Assembly: GCA_005888745.1 (NCBI GenBank)
Contig: VBBS01000032.1
Span: 56,116-120,115, forward strand
Reading direction: 5' to 3'
DNA length: 64,000 nucleotides
Source of the DNA: Candidatus Bathyarchaeota archaeon
GTDB lineage: Archaea > Thermoproteota > Bathyarchaeia > 40CM-2-53-6
How positions within the stretch are numbered: the first letter of the stretch is position 1; each line of letters starts with the position of its first letter. Below are positions 19,088 through 29,746 of the stretch, piece after piece. The translations under genes and the position numbers were made by a program. The notes beneath the pieces were generated by a model that had not been told where the DNA came from, ran no database searches, and saw only the letters and a program-made list of their open reading frames with translations.

Positions 19088-20290
19088 CTAGGAAGGGTTC
19101 AGCCGCTTGAGCTGGCCAAGCACCCTTTCGCGAATATGATCCGGGGACGGAGGCGTCTTTGATAATCGCCCTCTTGAAAGGAGCGCTGCAAGTAGCTTCG
19201 CCATTGTTACTCCGCAGTTTGGACATTTGGGCGCTGTTTGAGTCGCGCCCGTTATCTTCTCTATGAGACAGTCGTCGCATCTCCAGGCCATTTTTCTACC
19301 ACCCAACTTCCCTCTCTTGGCCACAGGTTTTCCGTCAGCTTCCACAATGTCCAAGGCGAAGTCGATGCTGGGAGCGTTGCTCACCGACGTCCCCACCCCA
19401 AATCCGTCCACTCCCGCCAGAGATATCTGAGCGACTGTTTCATCGTTGAGTCCGCCCGAGACAAAAATCTTTACGTGATTGTATCCTCTCAAATCCAGCT
19501 CCCATCTCACCTCTCGAACAATCTCGGCAAGATTCCCGCGTCTCGAGCTAGGCGTATCCAGCCGGACTCCAAATAGATCCTTACCAAGCGCTTCAGCTGC
19601 CAAGATGGATTCTGTCTTCTCATCGTAGTACGTGTCGACCAGAGCGATTCTTGGCACCTTCTTCGGCATGTGTTTGTTGAAGCTTTTCCAAGCTTTGACT
19701 TGGTCTCCCATCGCAATTATCAGTGAGTGAGGCATCGTCCCTGCGGGATCTTTCCCGAGAAGCTTCGCACCAACCATGCTAGAGACTTCATCGAAGCCGC
19801 CGATGTAGCAGGAACGATCTATCATGGGTGCGAGAGCTGGATGGGCTCTGCGAATCCCGAAGGAGAGGAGGGTTTTCTTGCCAGCCGCTTTCCTCACCCG
19901 CGCCGCCATGGTTGCTATCCCGGATGCTTGACAGAGCAATCCGAGTAGCGGCGTCTCGTAGAGACAGAAGTCCAGATATCGACCCTCAAGCACCATGACA
20001 GGCTCTCTTACGCCCTCCGCGTCGCTTGAATGAAACAAGGTCCCTTCAGGAAAAGAGTGAACATCGATCGGTACATCTTCTAGAAGATGAGCGGCTTCCT
20101 CAACCCCCGCGAGGATTCCCCATTCCCAATTCCTCGGAAGAGAACCTGTCGTTATTTCTGCGGTAACTCTTAGATCGGATAATCCTTCTTTTTCGAGAAT
20201 CTCTTTTGTGCGTGTGAAGTAGACGTCTGTTGTTTCTGCGTTCTTGATCTCGTCCTCACTTGCTACCTGGAATTTTCTCAAATTGGTCAT
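19088..20290 (-). CDS. nicotinate phosphoribosyltransferase
   Basis: SFGIRRAHPA, GTMPHSLI, ALVDTYYDEK, GVRLDTPSSRRGNL, FVSGGLND, GFGVGTSVSNAP; C-terminal zinc-ribbon cysteines. Confidence 0.9.
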   Translation of the reverse strand: MTNLRKFQVASEDEIKNAETTDVYFTRTKEILEKEGLSDLRVTAEITTGSLPRNWEWGILAGVEEAAHLLEDVPIDVHSFPEGTLFHSSDAEGVREPVMVLEGRYLDFCLYETPLLGLLCQASGIATMAARVRKAAGKKTLLSFGIRRAHPALAPMIDRSCYIGGFDEVSSMVGAKLLGKDPAGTMPHSLIIAMGDQVKAWKSFNKHMPKKVPRIALVDTYYDEKTESILAAEALGKDLFGVRLDTPSSRRGNLAEIVREVRWELDLRGYNHVKIFVSGGLNDETVAQISLAGVDGFGVGTSVSNAPSIDFALDIVEADGKPVAKRGKLGGRKMAWRCDDCLIEKITGATQTAPKCPNCGVTMAKLLAALLSRGRLSKTPPSPDHIRERVLGQLKRLNPS

Positions 20291-20412
20291 TGTCGTTTTA
20301 CTTTGATCGAATTATAATCTTCGGGTAGCAGCACTTCCGCCATTTTCCCGATAGAACATCTGACAAGTTATAACTAGGTTCAACGCCCCTCGGTAGGGCA
20401 GGTTAGTTAGAC

Positions 20413-21027
20413 GTGAGATCACTGGAAGAACTCGCCAAGAGTGCCCGCGAGCTGAAGGAACGGGGCTTGTCCACGTACGAAATAGCAGATGAGCTGAAGG
20501 TCCAGGCAGACACCGTTGTCTGGCTTCTGCTCCATGGCAAGGAAGGGGTCAAGACAAAGGAGGCTTACGATGTCTATGTAAACTGGAATCCGATAGGATC
20601 GAGCGTTCGACGCCTAACACTTGTCGGACGGGCGATGGCAGACATGGTCCGCGAAGCCACGGAAGCTGGACTAATGGAAGAACCTGAAGTAGTGGCGGGG
20701 ATCGAGAGCGGTGGAATGGCGCTGGGACTCATCGTCGCAAGATCATTGAACAAGCCCATAGCCTCCGTGCGACCCCAGAGGCTCGGGGAGAAGAAAGTGG
20801 CTGGGGCGGTGAACCCGAGCTTCTCAAGAGTCGAAGGCAAGAAGGTACTGATAGTCGACACAATACTGCGGATGGGAGAAACTATCAGAGCTGCCATCGA
20901 GACCCTAACGGGAGTAAAGGCAAAAGCTGTCGGAGTTGTTGTTCTCGCGAACAAGAGCGGTAAAGAGAGTATCGAGGGAATTCCCGTACGTTCTCTGGTC
21001 GAGCTATTGCCTGTGGCAAAGCAGTGA
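20413..21027 (+). CDS. HTH + phosphoribosyltransferase-domain protein (GfcR-like)
   Basis: N-terminal HTH LSTYEIADELKVQADTVVWLL; PRTase loop KKVLIVDTILRMGETI. Confidence 0.75.
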   Translation: MRSLEELAKSARELKERGLSTYEIADELKVQADTVVWLLLHGKEGVKTKEAYDVYVNWNPIGSSVRRLTLVGRAMADMVREATEAGLMEEPEVVAGIESGGMALGLIVARSLNKPIASVRPQRLGEKKVAGAVNPSFSRVEGKKVLIVDTILRMGETIRAAIETLTGVKAKAVGVVVLANKSGKESIEGIPVRSLVELLPVAKQ

Positions 21028-21104
21028 GCCGCGTCGACAATAATGGAATAGAAAGATGAAAGAGGATCCCATCCGAGTCAAAAGCGTGCAATTATATCCT
21101 ACGG

Positions 21105-21356
21105 ATGCGGCCGGTATACCGGAAGCGTGGAGAGATGCCGACCAAGTTCATGCAATCCCTTGACCCTCAAGTCTACGCGGAACTCCGAAAGATCGCAAAG
21201 GAAAGAGGCATTACCATGCAGGAACTAATTAGAGCCGTTATCGTCCCGGACTGGATGGGCAAAGATGAAAGCAAAGATGGCGCCGGCAGATCTCCAAGGA
21301 GATCCCGAACAATTCGCAGCGCGTCCAAGAGACTCCGAGCCAAGATAACCGCTTAG
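21105..21356 (+). CDS. ribbon-helix-helix-like protein
   Basis: TKFMQSLDPQVYAELRKIAKERGITMQELIRAVI. Confidence 0.55.
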   Translation: MRPVYRKRGEMPTKFMQSLDPQVYAELRKIAKERGITMQELIRAVIVPDWMGKDESKDGAGRSPRRSRTIRSASKRLRAKITA

Positions 21357-21407
21357 CGCACTGATAACCAGGCAACGCTTATTTCTCGGCTGACTCCAGA
21401 CTCCAGG

Positions 21408-21845
21408 TTGAAGGATAGACAATTGTCCGCTCAGGATCGAGTTCCCGCCTACGCGATCTCGTTGCTCGCGGGGATATTGACCTTCATCGGTGGGTTGGCC
21501 AAGGCCTCCACCACCGGGATCATCAAATACACTGCCTCGGGAGCCACCTTCAACAATTTCGTTGGAAGCAGCGTCCGGTCAACCAATTTCGGCCTCGCCT
21601 TAGCGAGCGCACGAATCTCCGCGGTCATATTGATCCTCTCTGGCATACTCGTATTGGTTAGCGCTGTTGTGATGAGTTTTAGGTTCCACCAGTATCCGAC
21701 TTGGGGAACCATCATTGTGGTCTTTTCGGTGGTCGGGCTTTTCGCAGGAGGCAACCTCCTTACCGGAATTGGATCCGTCCTAGGGATAATCGGCGGGCTG
21801 TTGGCGATCACATACAGGAGAGCCCCACATTCCGTGCCAGTCTAA
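21408..21845 (+). CDS. multi-pass membrane protein
   Basis: 145 aa with four hydrophobic segments. Confidence 0.5.
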   Translation: MKDRQLSAQDRVPAYAISLLAGILTFIGGLAKASTTGIIKYTASGATFNNFVGSSVRSTNFGLALASARISAVILILSGILVLVSAVVMSFRFHQYPTWGTIIVVFSVVGLFAGGNLLTGIGSVLGIIGGLLAITYRRAPHSVPV

Positions 21846-21945
21846 TTTCAGAGACCCTCCCTTTCTAGAAGCCTCTTGACGAAGAGGCACGTCCCAGAGC
21901 CTAGTCTTATCTTTAGCCTATGATCGACTGTTCAGCAGAGACGCC

Positions 21946-23499
21946 TTGAGCCAGGAAACAAAGCTAACCTATGTAACACTGCTCGCCGACCCTAGCATCC
22001 ATCCGAAATATGAAGCAGCCCTGAAACAGATTGAGTCTGAGTTTGGGAAACATCATCCGATGTTCATTGAAGGCCGAAAGGTTCTCGCGGGGGAGGGAGA
22101 ATTCGATGTCAGAAGCCCTCTAGATACTAAGATCCTGCTAGGCTATTTCCAGAAAGGAAACGCAAAGTACACCCGCAAGGCCATCAACGCGGGCAAGGAC
22201 GCATTCGAGGAATGGAGCAGGAAGTCCTGGAAGGAGAGAGTTGCAATTATCCGCAGAGCGGCAGACCTGATGGAAGACGATCGGTTCAGCCTCGCAGCGC
22301 TGATCACGTACGAGGTTGGCAAGAACCGGTATGAGGCTGTCGCGGAAGCAAGTGAAGCCATCGACATGCTAGACTACTACGCCGACCTTATGGAACAGAA
22401 TGACGGATACGTGAAACCCATGCAGCCAGGCGCACCAGGAGAGACATCGAAGAGCGTTCTTCGACCCTATGGGGTATGGGCAGTAATATCGCCGTTCAAC
22501 TTTCCACTCGCCTTGGCCGCGGGCATGATCGCGTCCGCACTCATCACTGGAAATACTGTCGTGTTTCATCCAACAAGCGCCGCGCCTTTCTCCGGGCTCA
22601 AACTCTACCAGACACTCATCAACGCGGGAGTGCCAACGGGGGCATTGAGCTATCTGACAGGTCCAGGTGAATCTTTCGGCGACGAAGTCACCTCGAACCT
22701 GGACATGGCAGGCATAGCCTTCACCGGCTCGAAGGACGTGGGCATGAGGCTCTACCGCGATTTCGTGAACAAACAGCCATATCCGAAGCCGTTCATCGCT
22801 GAGATGGGTAGCAAGAACCCTGCCCTCATCACCTCGAGCGCGGTTCTGGAGAGGGCGGCCGAAGGGGTCGTCAGAGGAGCGTTTGGATATAGTGGCCAAA
22901 AGTGCAGCGCGACGTCAAGAGTCTACGTAGAGAGAGGCATAAAGAACGATTTACATCTCAAAGTCGGGGATCCGAGGGACAAGGACGCTTTCGTTGGACC
23001 CGTGATCAACGAGAAAGTGGTGAAGAAATACCAACGCTATCTCGAACTCGCAAAGAAGGACGGGGGTAAGATAGTTGCCGGAGGCGGACTACCAGAAGAC
23101 AAGAAACTGTCAAAAGGCTACTACGTTAAACCAATAGTCGTCGCTGGCCTGCCTTCAGAGGATCGCCTCTTTAAGGAAGAACTCTTCCTGCCTTTCGTGG
23201 TCGTTGACGAGGTCAAGAACCTAGACGAGGCCTTGAAGAAGGCAAACGACACAGACTTCGGCTTGACCGCAGGAATCTTCAGCAACGATCCGGGCGAGGT
23301 TGACAAGTTCTTCAAGAGCATCGACTTTGGAGTCACATACGCGAACAGAAAAGGCGGTGCCACCACAGGCGCCTGGCCCGGCTCGCAATCGTTCGGCGGC
23401 TGGAAAGGAAGCGGAGCTACAGGCAAGGGGGTTGGCGGGCCGTACTATCTGTTAGAGTTCATGCATGAACAGGCCCAGACCATAGTCAAAGACCCTTAA
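21946..23499 (+). CDS. aldehyde dehydrogenase family, probable 1-pyrroline-5-carboxylate dehydrogenase
   Basis: YGVWAVISPFNFPLALAAGM, FTGSKDVGMRL, AEMGSKNPALI, GAFGYSGQKCSATSRVYV. Confidence 0.9.
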   Translation: MSQETKLTYVTLLADPSIHPKYEAALKQIESEFGKHHPMFIEGRKVLAGEGEFDVRSPLDTKILLGYFQKGNAKYTRKAINAGKDAFEEWSRKSWKERVAIIRRAADLMEDDRFSLAALITYEVGKNRYEAVAEASEAIDMLDYYADLMEQNDGYVKPMQPGAPGETSKSVLRPYGVWAVISPFNFPLALAAGMIASALITGNTVVFHPTSAAPFSGLKLYQTLINAGVPTGALSYLTGPGESFGDEVTSNLDMAGIAFTGSKDVGMRLYRDFVNKQPYPKPFIAEMGSKNPALITSSAVLERAAEGVVRGAFGYSGQKCSATSRVYVERGIKNDLHLKVGDPRDKDAFVGPVINEKVVKKYQRYLELAKKDGGKIVAGGGLPEDKKLSKGYYVKPIVVAGLPSEDRLFKEELFLPFVVVDEVKNLDEALKKANDTDFGLTAGIFSNDPGEVDKFFKSIDFGVTYANRKGGATTGAWPGSQSFGGWKGSGATGKGVGGPYYLLEFMHEQAQTIVKDP

Positions 23500-24680
23500 G
23501 CGGCCAATCTATCTATCTCGTCAAGGAACATCTCTTCGTTTCCAACGGGAAGGACTCCAGAGGCCGCAACGGAGTGTCCATCTCCGAACCCACCAACCTT
23601 CGAACAAGACTCAGGAAGAATCTTCGAGAGCGAAGGCTTCTTTCCCTTCTCAATAAGGCTCGTAAGAATCTGAGGGGCTCTTCCTGAGACCTTGACCATC
23701 GGTGAGGATAATTTTCCCCAGCCCGGAATGTCTGGGGAAATATTCATCATTCCAACCAAATATTTGACGGGATTAACGCCTCGCCGGTGGCGAAGGTAGG
23801 AGCAAAAGCTTCCCACCACTTTTCCTCCCATTCCTTTGTAATTGTCGTGGGCGTGAAACCACTGGATGTTGCTCTTCTGCGATAGTCCTTCCTTCTTTAT
23901 CGTAGAGAGCATTTTTCGGTTGGCTTGCTTTCGTTCTTCCTCGAACTCTCTCGCCACCTCCGTCGTTTGGTGGCCGAAACCTGTTGTACATGCTTCGATT
24001 CCCATCTCAGGGCCGTTTCTGTAGTATCCGACTGAGCCGAGCACGTTGAGAAGGCTGGAAGCTCGGCTTCTGGTAAGATTCATGCCCTTAGCCTCGATCT
24101 TGAGGTTCCCCTTGCCAGAATCCCGAACCAGCCCCCGATCCTTGGCGTCTTTCACCGCGATCAAGTTGAGTCCCCGTGTCTCGCCAGGAAGCTCGAAAGA
24201 CCCTATTGTCGCCAAGTGAGCGTACTCGGACAGTCCGGGATCAACCGTTTTACATAAAAAGTAGGCTACGGTTGCGGATGAAGCGTCCTTTTCGCCTGAA
24301 AACCCGTAGAGTTCAGGATTGAGATTGTAGAGCAAAGGATCCTCGATGGAGGTTGTGTCGTGGTGGTCCAGAACGAGAATTAGCCCTTTAGCCCTGTTCG
24401 CTTCTATCACCCAATCAATATGGCCGGAGCCGAGGTCGACGTAGGCTATTACGCGAGGAGGACCTGATTCGACATCTTTGACAACTTCCGGGTACAGCTT
24501 GTCCAGACAGATTAGCCTCGTGCTGAGCCCGAGACTTGACAGTGCTAGTTTCGTAAGTGCTGCTGACGTTAGCCCATCTGCTTCATCGTGATGGAGAACA
24601 ATCGCTTCTCGGATAGCAGACTCTCGAACAGCCGAGATAGCCGAATCTAATCTGTTCTGGAAACCGGGAAGGCGTTCCAC
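23496..24680 (-). CDS. DHH-family phosphoesterase (archaeal RecJ/NrnA-like)
   Basis: LHHDEADGLTSAAL, LVLDHHDTTSI, C-terminal GGFGDGHSVAASGVLP. Confidence 0.88.
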   Translation of the reverse strand: MERLPGFQNRLDSAISAVRESAIREAIVLHHDEADGLTSAALTKLALSSLGLSTRLICLDKLYPEVVKDVESGPPRVIAYVDLGSGHIDWVIEANRAKGLILVLDHHDTTSIEDPLLYNLNPELYGFSGEKDASSATVAYFLCKTVDPGLSEYAHLATIGSFELPGETRGLNLIAVKDAKDRGLVRDSGKGNLKIEAKGMNLTRSRASSLLNVLGSVGYYRNGPEMGIEACTTGFGHQTTEVAREFEEERKQANRKMLSTIKKEGLSQKSNIQWFHAHDNYKGMGGKVVGSFCSYLRHRRGVNPVKYLVGMMNISPDIPGWGKLSSPMVKVSGRAPQILTSLIEKGKKPSLSKILPESCSKVGGFGDGHSVAASGVLPVGNEEMFLDEIDRLAA

Positions 24681-24691
24681 GGGTCATCATC

Positions 24692-25849
24692 TCAGTTCTT
24701 GACGAATCTCGCTGTGAAATAGCCCGTCTCGTGCATATCAGGATTGAACCTCTGAGTGAGATGGTCCTTATCGAACCCGTTCCCACCAAGAACCGGGAAT
24801 TGTATCTCCAACGTCAATCCCAATTCTCTCTCCCCAAAGCCCACGACGTCCTCGCACTCTTCCTTAGTAATCGTGCAGACGCTGTACACGATCGTTCCGC
24901 CTTTCTTTGTGATGTGAGCAGCTGTCGTTAGAAACTGTTTTTGATAGTCTGCTGAGTTCTCGACATTCTCGACCGTAGTCTCGATCCCAAGCTTCGGGAG
25001 TATTCCAAGTGCTGTGCAAGGCGGGTCCACTAGCACTCTGTCGGCTTTGATGTTGTAGTCCCGATGGACGTATCGAGAATCATGCGATATCAGCTGGTAG
25101 TTTGTGCAGCTCATCCTCTCCATGAGTTCCTTTGCCTTCCGGATTTTCCGAGTGTTGCGGTCGAAGCCGATTATCCGAGCCTTATTCTGAGTAAGTTGGC
25201 TGATGTGACTTGTCTTGCCGCCGGGTGCGCAGTTGAGATCGACAATGGTCTCTCCCGGTTTCGGATCTAGAATGTGGCTCGTCAGAATGGCCGGCAATGA
25301 TTGGAGGTGGATCTGTCCGTTAGAGTACCAGGGGGTTTCCATAATGCTCGGCAAACCCGTTCTGCTATACCTGATCTCCACTGCTACTCCTTGTCGGTAC
25401 GTTAGGATGCTTGTCTCGCTCTGGTGGGAGACACCTGAGCCTACAGCTGTTCCGCTCCCGTCGACTACTGTTACTTTCATGCCTGGTCGCAATCCATGGC
25501 ATCGCCTTACGCCGGGAGCGTAGAGGTGTGCGCCTAGTTGAACAGCCTCTGCTGCGAACCTGTTCGCTTCGACAATAGCTCCATCGGTTTCTACCTTGGA
25601 TGGCCGGGGACGGAGAAACGCTGCATCCTCAAGTTGCATGTGAGCTTCAACGTGCAGACCACTGGCTATCATCGATCGGATGATGGTGTCCCGCTCGCCC
25701 TTCAGCGTGTTTATCCGGAGATAGTATTTCGAAGGCATCGCAATCATCGCAGAGAGAACTCCATTGGTTCGTGGGCCGTAAATCTCGCGGAGACGGCGCT
25801 CTAGTTCTGGATCCAGTTGTAACCGTCTCTCAGGAGGTTCTAGAAGCAC
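24692..25849 (-). CDS. NSUN-family RNA m5C methyltransferase with PUA domain
   Basis: DLNCAPGGKTSHISQL, IIGFDRNTRKIRKAKEL, DRVLVDPPCTALGI, GGTIVYSVCTITKEECEDVV. Confidence 0.92.
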   Translation of the reverse strand: MLLEPPERRLQLDPELERRLREIYGPRTNGVLSAMIAMPSKYYLRINTLKGERDTIIRSMIASGLHVEAHMQLEDAAFLRPRPSKVETDGAIVEANRFAAEAVQLGAHLYAPGVRRCHGLRPGMKVTVVDGSGTAVGSGVSHQSETSILTYRQGVAVEIRYSRTGLPSIMETPWYSNGQIHLQSLPAILTSHILDPKPGETIVDLNCAPGGKTSHISQLTQNKARIIGFDRNTRKIRKAKELMERMSCTNYQLISHDSRYVHRDYNIKADRVLVDPPCTALGILPKLGIETTVENVENSADYQKQFLTTAAHITKKGGTIVYSVCTITKEECEDVVGFGERELGLTLEIQFPVLGGNGFDKDHLTQRFNPDMHETGYFTARFVKN

Positions 25850-25929
25850 GGTGATGTCGCTTTAGTGTTGGGCGGCTTTCTGGTTTAATTACCCTTGACT
25901 TTTGCTCGAGGGGAAGAAGGGGTCCCTGG

Positions 25930-26142
25930 ATGGTAAGAGTGGTCTTGGAGCTTCACTGCGTGAAATGCGCGGTCAAGTTTGAGCGGACCTTCGAGCAGAG
26001 AAGACAGCTCAACTATTCGGAGGGGGAAATGCTACAGCTTGACGAGAAGGCTTGCCCCAACCACTGCGGCGGGGACTGGTTCTCCATAGAAAAACAGCAT
26101 CCAATCCGCAAGTTCAAACGTCGATTCGACCAGGACACCTGA
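25930..26142 (+). CDS. hypothetical Cys-containing protein
   Basis: LHCVKCAVKFERTFE...EKACPNHCGGDWFSI: paired cysteines. Confidence 0.5.
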   Translation: MVRVVLELHCVKCAVKFERTFEQRRQLNYSEGEMLQLDEKACPNHCGGDWFSIEKQHPIRKFKRRFDQDT

Positions 26143-26149
26143 AGCGCCC

Positions 26150-26400
26150 ATAATCGCCCGTTATCAGCCCTGATGTCGAATCTGGAAGCCCAGTTCCTAG
26201 ACTGCCCGGGAAATCGTGCTTGACCGCCCGTTAAGACCGCAAGAATCATCGTGCCATCTAAGCCCGGATTATGCCCTGAATCGCCTGTCTCGCCCATTAT
26301 CAATGCCGGACAGCGAGAGACGTCTCCAGGGAGAGGGGTCTTGCACAGACATCTCGCGACGCAAGAGCGAGACTTCCCCATGGCTCCCGGATCGTTCCGT
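26150..26400 (+). repeat. dispersed repeat, copy 2
   Basis: Aligns with copy 1 from AATCGCCCG..CAGCCCTGATGTCGA to GGGGTCTTGC..CGACGCAAGAGCGAGA. Confidence 0.75.
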
Positions 26401-26776
26401 GAGAGTTACTCAAGGCTTAAACCCGGTCTTTCTTAAGCTACAATTCAATTCTACAGAAGACAGAATTTCGGGATATGGATTGAAAAAGACGGCCAGGAAG
26501 AGCCCTCAGCTACTCAACGGCTTTCCCCACATTCCCTTCGACGAGTTTCCCCTCAAGAAATCAGAGGACCTCGTAGTCCTACTTGAGAAGAACATGCCAG
26601 AGGGGGCGAAAGTGGAAATTACTCCAATGGAAGACTCGCATCATTCTCCCTGTATGGAGGAGATGGTAGCGATAATGGTCCATGATATCGAAGAAGGAAA
26701 GGATTCCTCCGAGATCTACACGATATACCAGTTCTGCCCTGCCTGCCAAGTCGCGGTCAGAGTCCTCTAGCCCGGA

Positions 26777-29746
26777 CTATTCCAGATAGATTGCCGGTCT
26801 GTACGGCTCCGACATTCTAGCCCGATCCTTAGGATCGCTTATCCCGGTGTCTCCTTCCTTCCAGACATTGATCGGGCTTTTGAATTCGCGTTGATAGAAG
26901 TCTGCCGCATTAGCAAAGATAGTTTTCTCAGCAGTGATCCCATCTTGGAGACGTGACTGTCTCATCTCATCAGGCATTTGGTTTGCCTGCTTAAGCGCTT
27001 TGCTAGCATAGTCGGCTGCATTCTTTCCCAGCGATCGGAGCAGAGGATCTCCCATAATCTCCTTGATGAAATCCCCTTGTCTGTTCTTCTCGCCCGCAGC
27101 CTTCAGTGCTTTGAGATAGACTTGCCATTTCCAATCTGCTGCTGTGAAGTATGCGATGCGCTTAGGAGTCATGCCCGTAGCTTTCAGGATCTCACTAGTA
27201 TCGTCTAATAGTTGTCGAACGAGCGCTTCTGCTAGCTCTGCCTTGGGATCTCTCTCATTCTCGACTTCTTCAGGCCAATCGCTCTGGACGACGAACCCCT
27301 TGTTTCCGATACGGCTCCAGATCTCCTCCGCGGTGTGGGGCGCGAGTGGAGCCATCATTCTTGTTCTCGTCTCCAACACCCTTCGCAGGATCCGGTCGCG
27401 ATTGTCGGATCTCGGTTTCCTGGGGCCGAGTCTTCGCTTGTACCATGCAGCGTCGTTGTCGAGCTGGTAGAGAATGATGTTGATCGCCTCCCTAACCCTC
27501 AACCTGTCCAGCGCATTTGTCGCGGTCAGGACGGCGATGCTCAAACGGCTGATCATCCATCGATCGAGTATGGAGGTTTTCGATTTCCCAGCTGTCTTCT
27601 TCGCGCCCAGCCTTCTCGCCTGTCCAATAAGAATGGCCAGTCTTTGCTGAATCGATGCGGCGAGCCCTTCGCTGAAGTCTGTGTCCTGGCCCAGTTCAGC
27701 TGTTGCCAATACCCCAACCCGAACAGGATCAGCTCCGAACCTAGCGATTCCCTGGCGGAGAGGAATGATATTCTGGAGAGACTTTGACATCTTCGCACCC
27801 TCCATCAATACGAAGCCATTGGCCACGATTCCTTTCGGCCACTGTCTCTCAGGAAAGAGAGTCGAATGGTGAAATATGTAGAAAGATAGATGGTTTGAGA
27901 CCAGTTCTCTCGCCGAGTGACGCATGTCAACCGGATAGAAGTACTCGAACTCCGTCCGGATCGCACTCAGTATTCTTTTGGGAACTCCGGTCTCTTTTGC
28001 AACCCCGTCAATGGCTCCTTCTCCCAGAAGTGTGAAGTTAAAGAAAGCGTCAGGCAATTCTGATGTGTCCTTTTCGAACTTCTTGAAGACAACCCAGTCC
28101 TTGGCGAAGTACTTGGATAGGATGTAGTAGGCCATATAGACGACCGAATCCGACAGCGCCTCGATTGTCCAGCTTGGGTCCCATGGAAGCTTCGTTCCCA
28201 GACCCACTGTACGCGCGCAAGCTCTCTCCCTCAACCAGTCCAGTGTGTAGTTGAACTCGGCCCGAATCTCCTCCGGTAGAATGACCAGTTGGTCAAGGCA
28301 TTTGTGGGCTAGTTTTTTCCACTCGAGATCGCCGTAGTTGATGAACCACTGGTTCTCCAGAATATGGACTAGACATTTCGTTCCGCACCTGCAGACTACC
28401 GGCGCGTTTCTCAGTTCAAGCAAGGTCTCAATTTTTCCCTGTCTTGTCAGTTCTTGGACGATGGCCTCCCTCGCTTTCGCGACTGGCATTCCAGAGTAAC
28501 TGCCAGTGTTTTCTCTCATCACTCCGTCATGGAACTCTCTGGAGTACAGCTCCTGAGTCGCAGGTTCTAGACGAGGGTCGTTCTGGTCTTTGACTTCGAA
28601 CTTCTTGATCTGATCCTTGGCGGGAAAATCGGAGAAGCCTTCCAGCCTTATGATCGATATGGGATTGGTTGCTTGCAGAATCGGCCCTGCCTCCGCGGAC
28701 CCAGCGTACCTCTCCTTGAGGTCGATCAGGGCCTGATAGTCATACGGTGCGTGACCTGGAACGGACATGACAACACCAGTGCCATTATCTGGATCGACGA
28801 AGCTTCCAGGGAAGATCGGGAAATCGTTGCCTGTGACTGGGTTCCGGACAGTGTTCCAGAGCAACTCGCCTGCCGGGATCTCGCGTTCTACGACGACCTT
28901 GTGATTCTGGTGCTGAAGCTTCCCCACCGTTTCCCTGCTGATGACCCAGGACTCTTCGTTAACCGTAGCTCGAACATAGGTGGCTTTCGGGTTGACCCAG
29001 AGATTGGTCACCCCAAACACAGTCTCAGGCCTCAAAGTCGAAGTAGGATAGAACACCCCATCTTTCTCGAACTTGACCAAGTAGGAGTCCCCTATCTCGG
29101 GTTCCACATCTCCCTGGGTATCCACGACTCCCACTGGGCTCTTGTCATTGGGACACCACGCGACCGGATGTGTTCCTCTCGTGATCAGTCCTTTCTGGTT
29201 CAGGGTCCGAAAGTGCCATTCGATGTATCGGCTATAGAGAGGGTCGATGGTCGTGAACTCTCGGCGCCAGTCGATGGAGAGGCCAATCTCCACCATTCCC
29301 TTCTTGATATCGTCGCGGAAGTAGGAAGCCATCGACTTGGGATCTTTCAACTTCTCCTGCATTGACCGTGGAATTCCGTAGATCCTGGTGAAGGCCTCCA
29401 CGATCTCAGGGTCGCCTTCCCGGAGGCGTTTGGCCATGGCGAAGAGTGGAGAGCCCGTATAATGGAAGCCCATTGGAAAGAGAGTGTTGTAGCCTCTCAT
29501 CCGGTGATATCGGGCGTTAACGTCGGCGATAGTGTATGTTCTCGCGTGACCGATATGCTGGGGAGAGTTCGGGTAGGGATAGGCCGCCGTCACATAGTAC
29601 TTGGGTCTACGAGAGTCAGAGTCTGTCTCATGGATCTTGCGCCAGTCCCACTTTTTCTGCCACTTTCTTTCGAGCGCGCGCCAGTCAAGCTTGGCCGGCG
29701 TTACTGACTCCCTCCCCTGGGGTTGCCATATTGAGCTGCCTTGCAA
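26777..29746 (-). CDS. leuS: leucyl-tRNA synthetase (archaeal type)
   Basis: YPYPNSPQHIGHARTY, GFHYTGSPLFAMAKRL, TLRPETVFGVTNLWVNP, EGAKMSKSLQNIIPL (KMSKS); exact start uncertain. Confidence 0.95.
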   Translation of the reverse strand: MQGSSIWQPQGRESVTPAKLDWRALERKWQKKWDWRKIHETDSDSRRPKYYVTAAYPYPNSPQHIGHARTYTIADVNARYHRMRGYNTLFPMGFHYTGSPLFAMAKRLREGDPEIVEAFTRIYGIPRSMQEKLKDPKSMASYFRDDIKKGMVEIGLSIDWRREFTTIDPLYSRYIEWHFRTLNQKGLITRGTHPVAWCPNDKSPVGVVDTQGDVEPEIGDSYLVKFEKDGVFYPTSTLRPETVFGVTNLWVNPKATYVRATVNEESWVISRETVGKLQHQNHKVVVEREIPAGELLWNTVRNPVTGNDFPIFPGSFVDPDNGTGVVMSVPGHAPYDYQALIDLKERYAGSAEAGPILQATNPISIIRLEGFSDFPAKDQIKKFEVKDQNDPRLEPATQELYSREFHDGVMRENTGSYSGMPVAKAREAIVQELTRQGKIETLLELRNAPVVCRCGTKCLVHILENQWFINYGDLEWKKLAHKCLDQLVILPEEIRAEFNYTLDWLRERACARTVGLGTKLPWDPSWTIEALSDSVVYMAYYILSKYFAKDWVVFKKFEKDTSELPDAFFNFTLLGEGAIDGVAKETGVPKRILSAIRTEFEYFYPVDMRHSARELVSNHLSFYIFHHSTLFPERQWPKGIVANGFVLMEGAKMSKSLQNIIPLRQGIARFGADPVRVGVLATAELGQDTDFSEGLAASIQQRLAILIGQARRLGAKKTAGKSKTSILDRWMISRLSIAVLTATNALDRLRVREAINIILYQLDNDAAWYKRRLGPRKPRSDNRDRILRRVLETRTRMMAPLAPHTAEEIWSRIGNKGFVVQSDWPEEVENERDPKAELAEALVRQLLDDTSEILKATGMTPKRIAYFTAADWKWQVYLKALKAAGEKNRQGDFIKEIMGDPLLRSLGKNAADYASKALKQANQMPDEMRQSRLQDGITAEKTIFANAADFYQREFKSPINVWKEGDTGISDPKDRARMSEPYRPAIYLE

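Noticed and set aside
22369-22899. 176-aa antisense ORF within the aldehyde dehydrogenase
   Set aside because: Fully opposite conserved ALDH coding sequence; no motifs.
26216-26770. 184-aa ORF beginning in the dispersed repeat
   Set aside because: The N-terminal part is repeat DNA; the same translated pattern recurs at 18902 and 56855 next to unrelated sequence. Only the C-terminal part (GLKKTARKSPQLL...CPACQVAVRVL) could be a real small protein, start unresolved.
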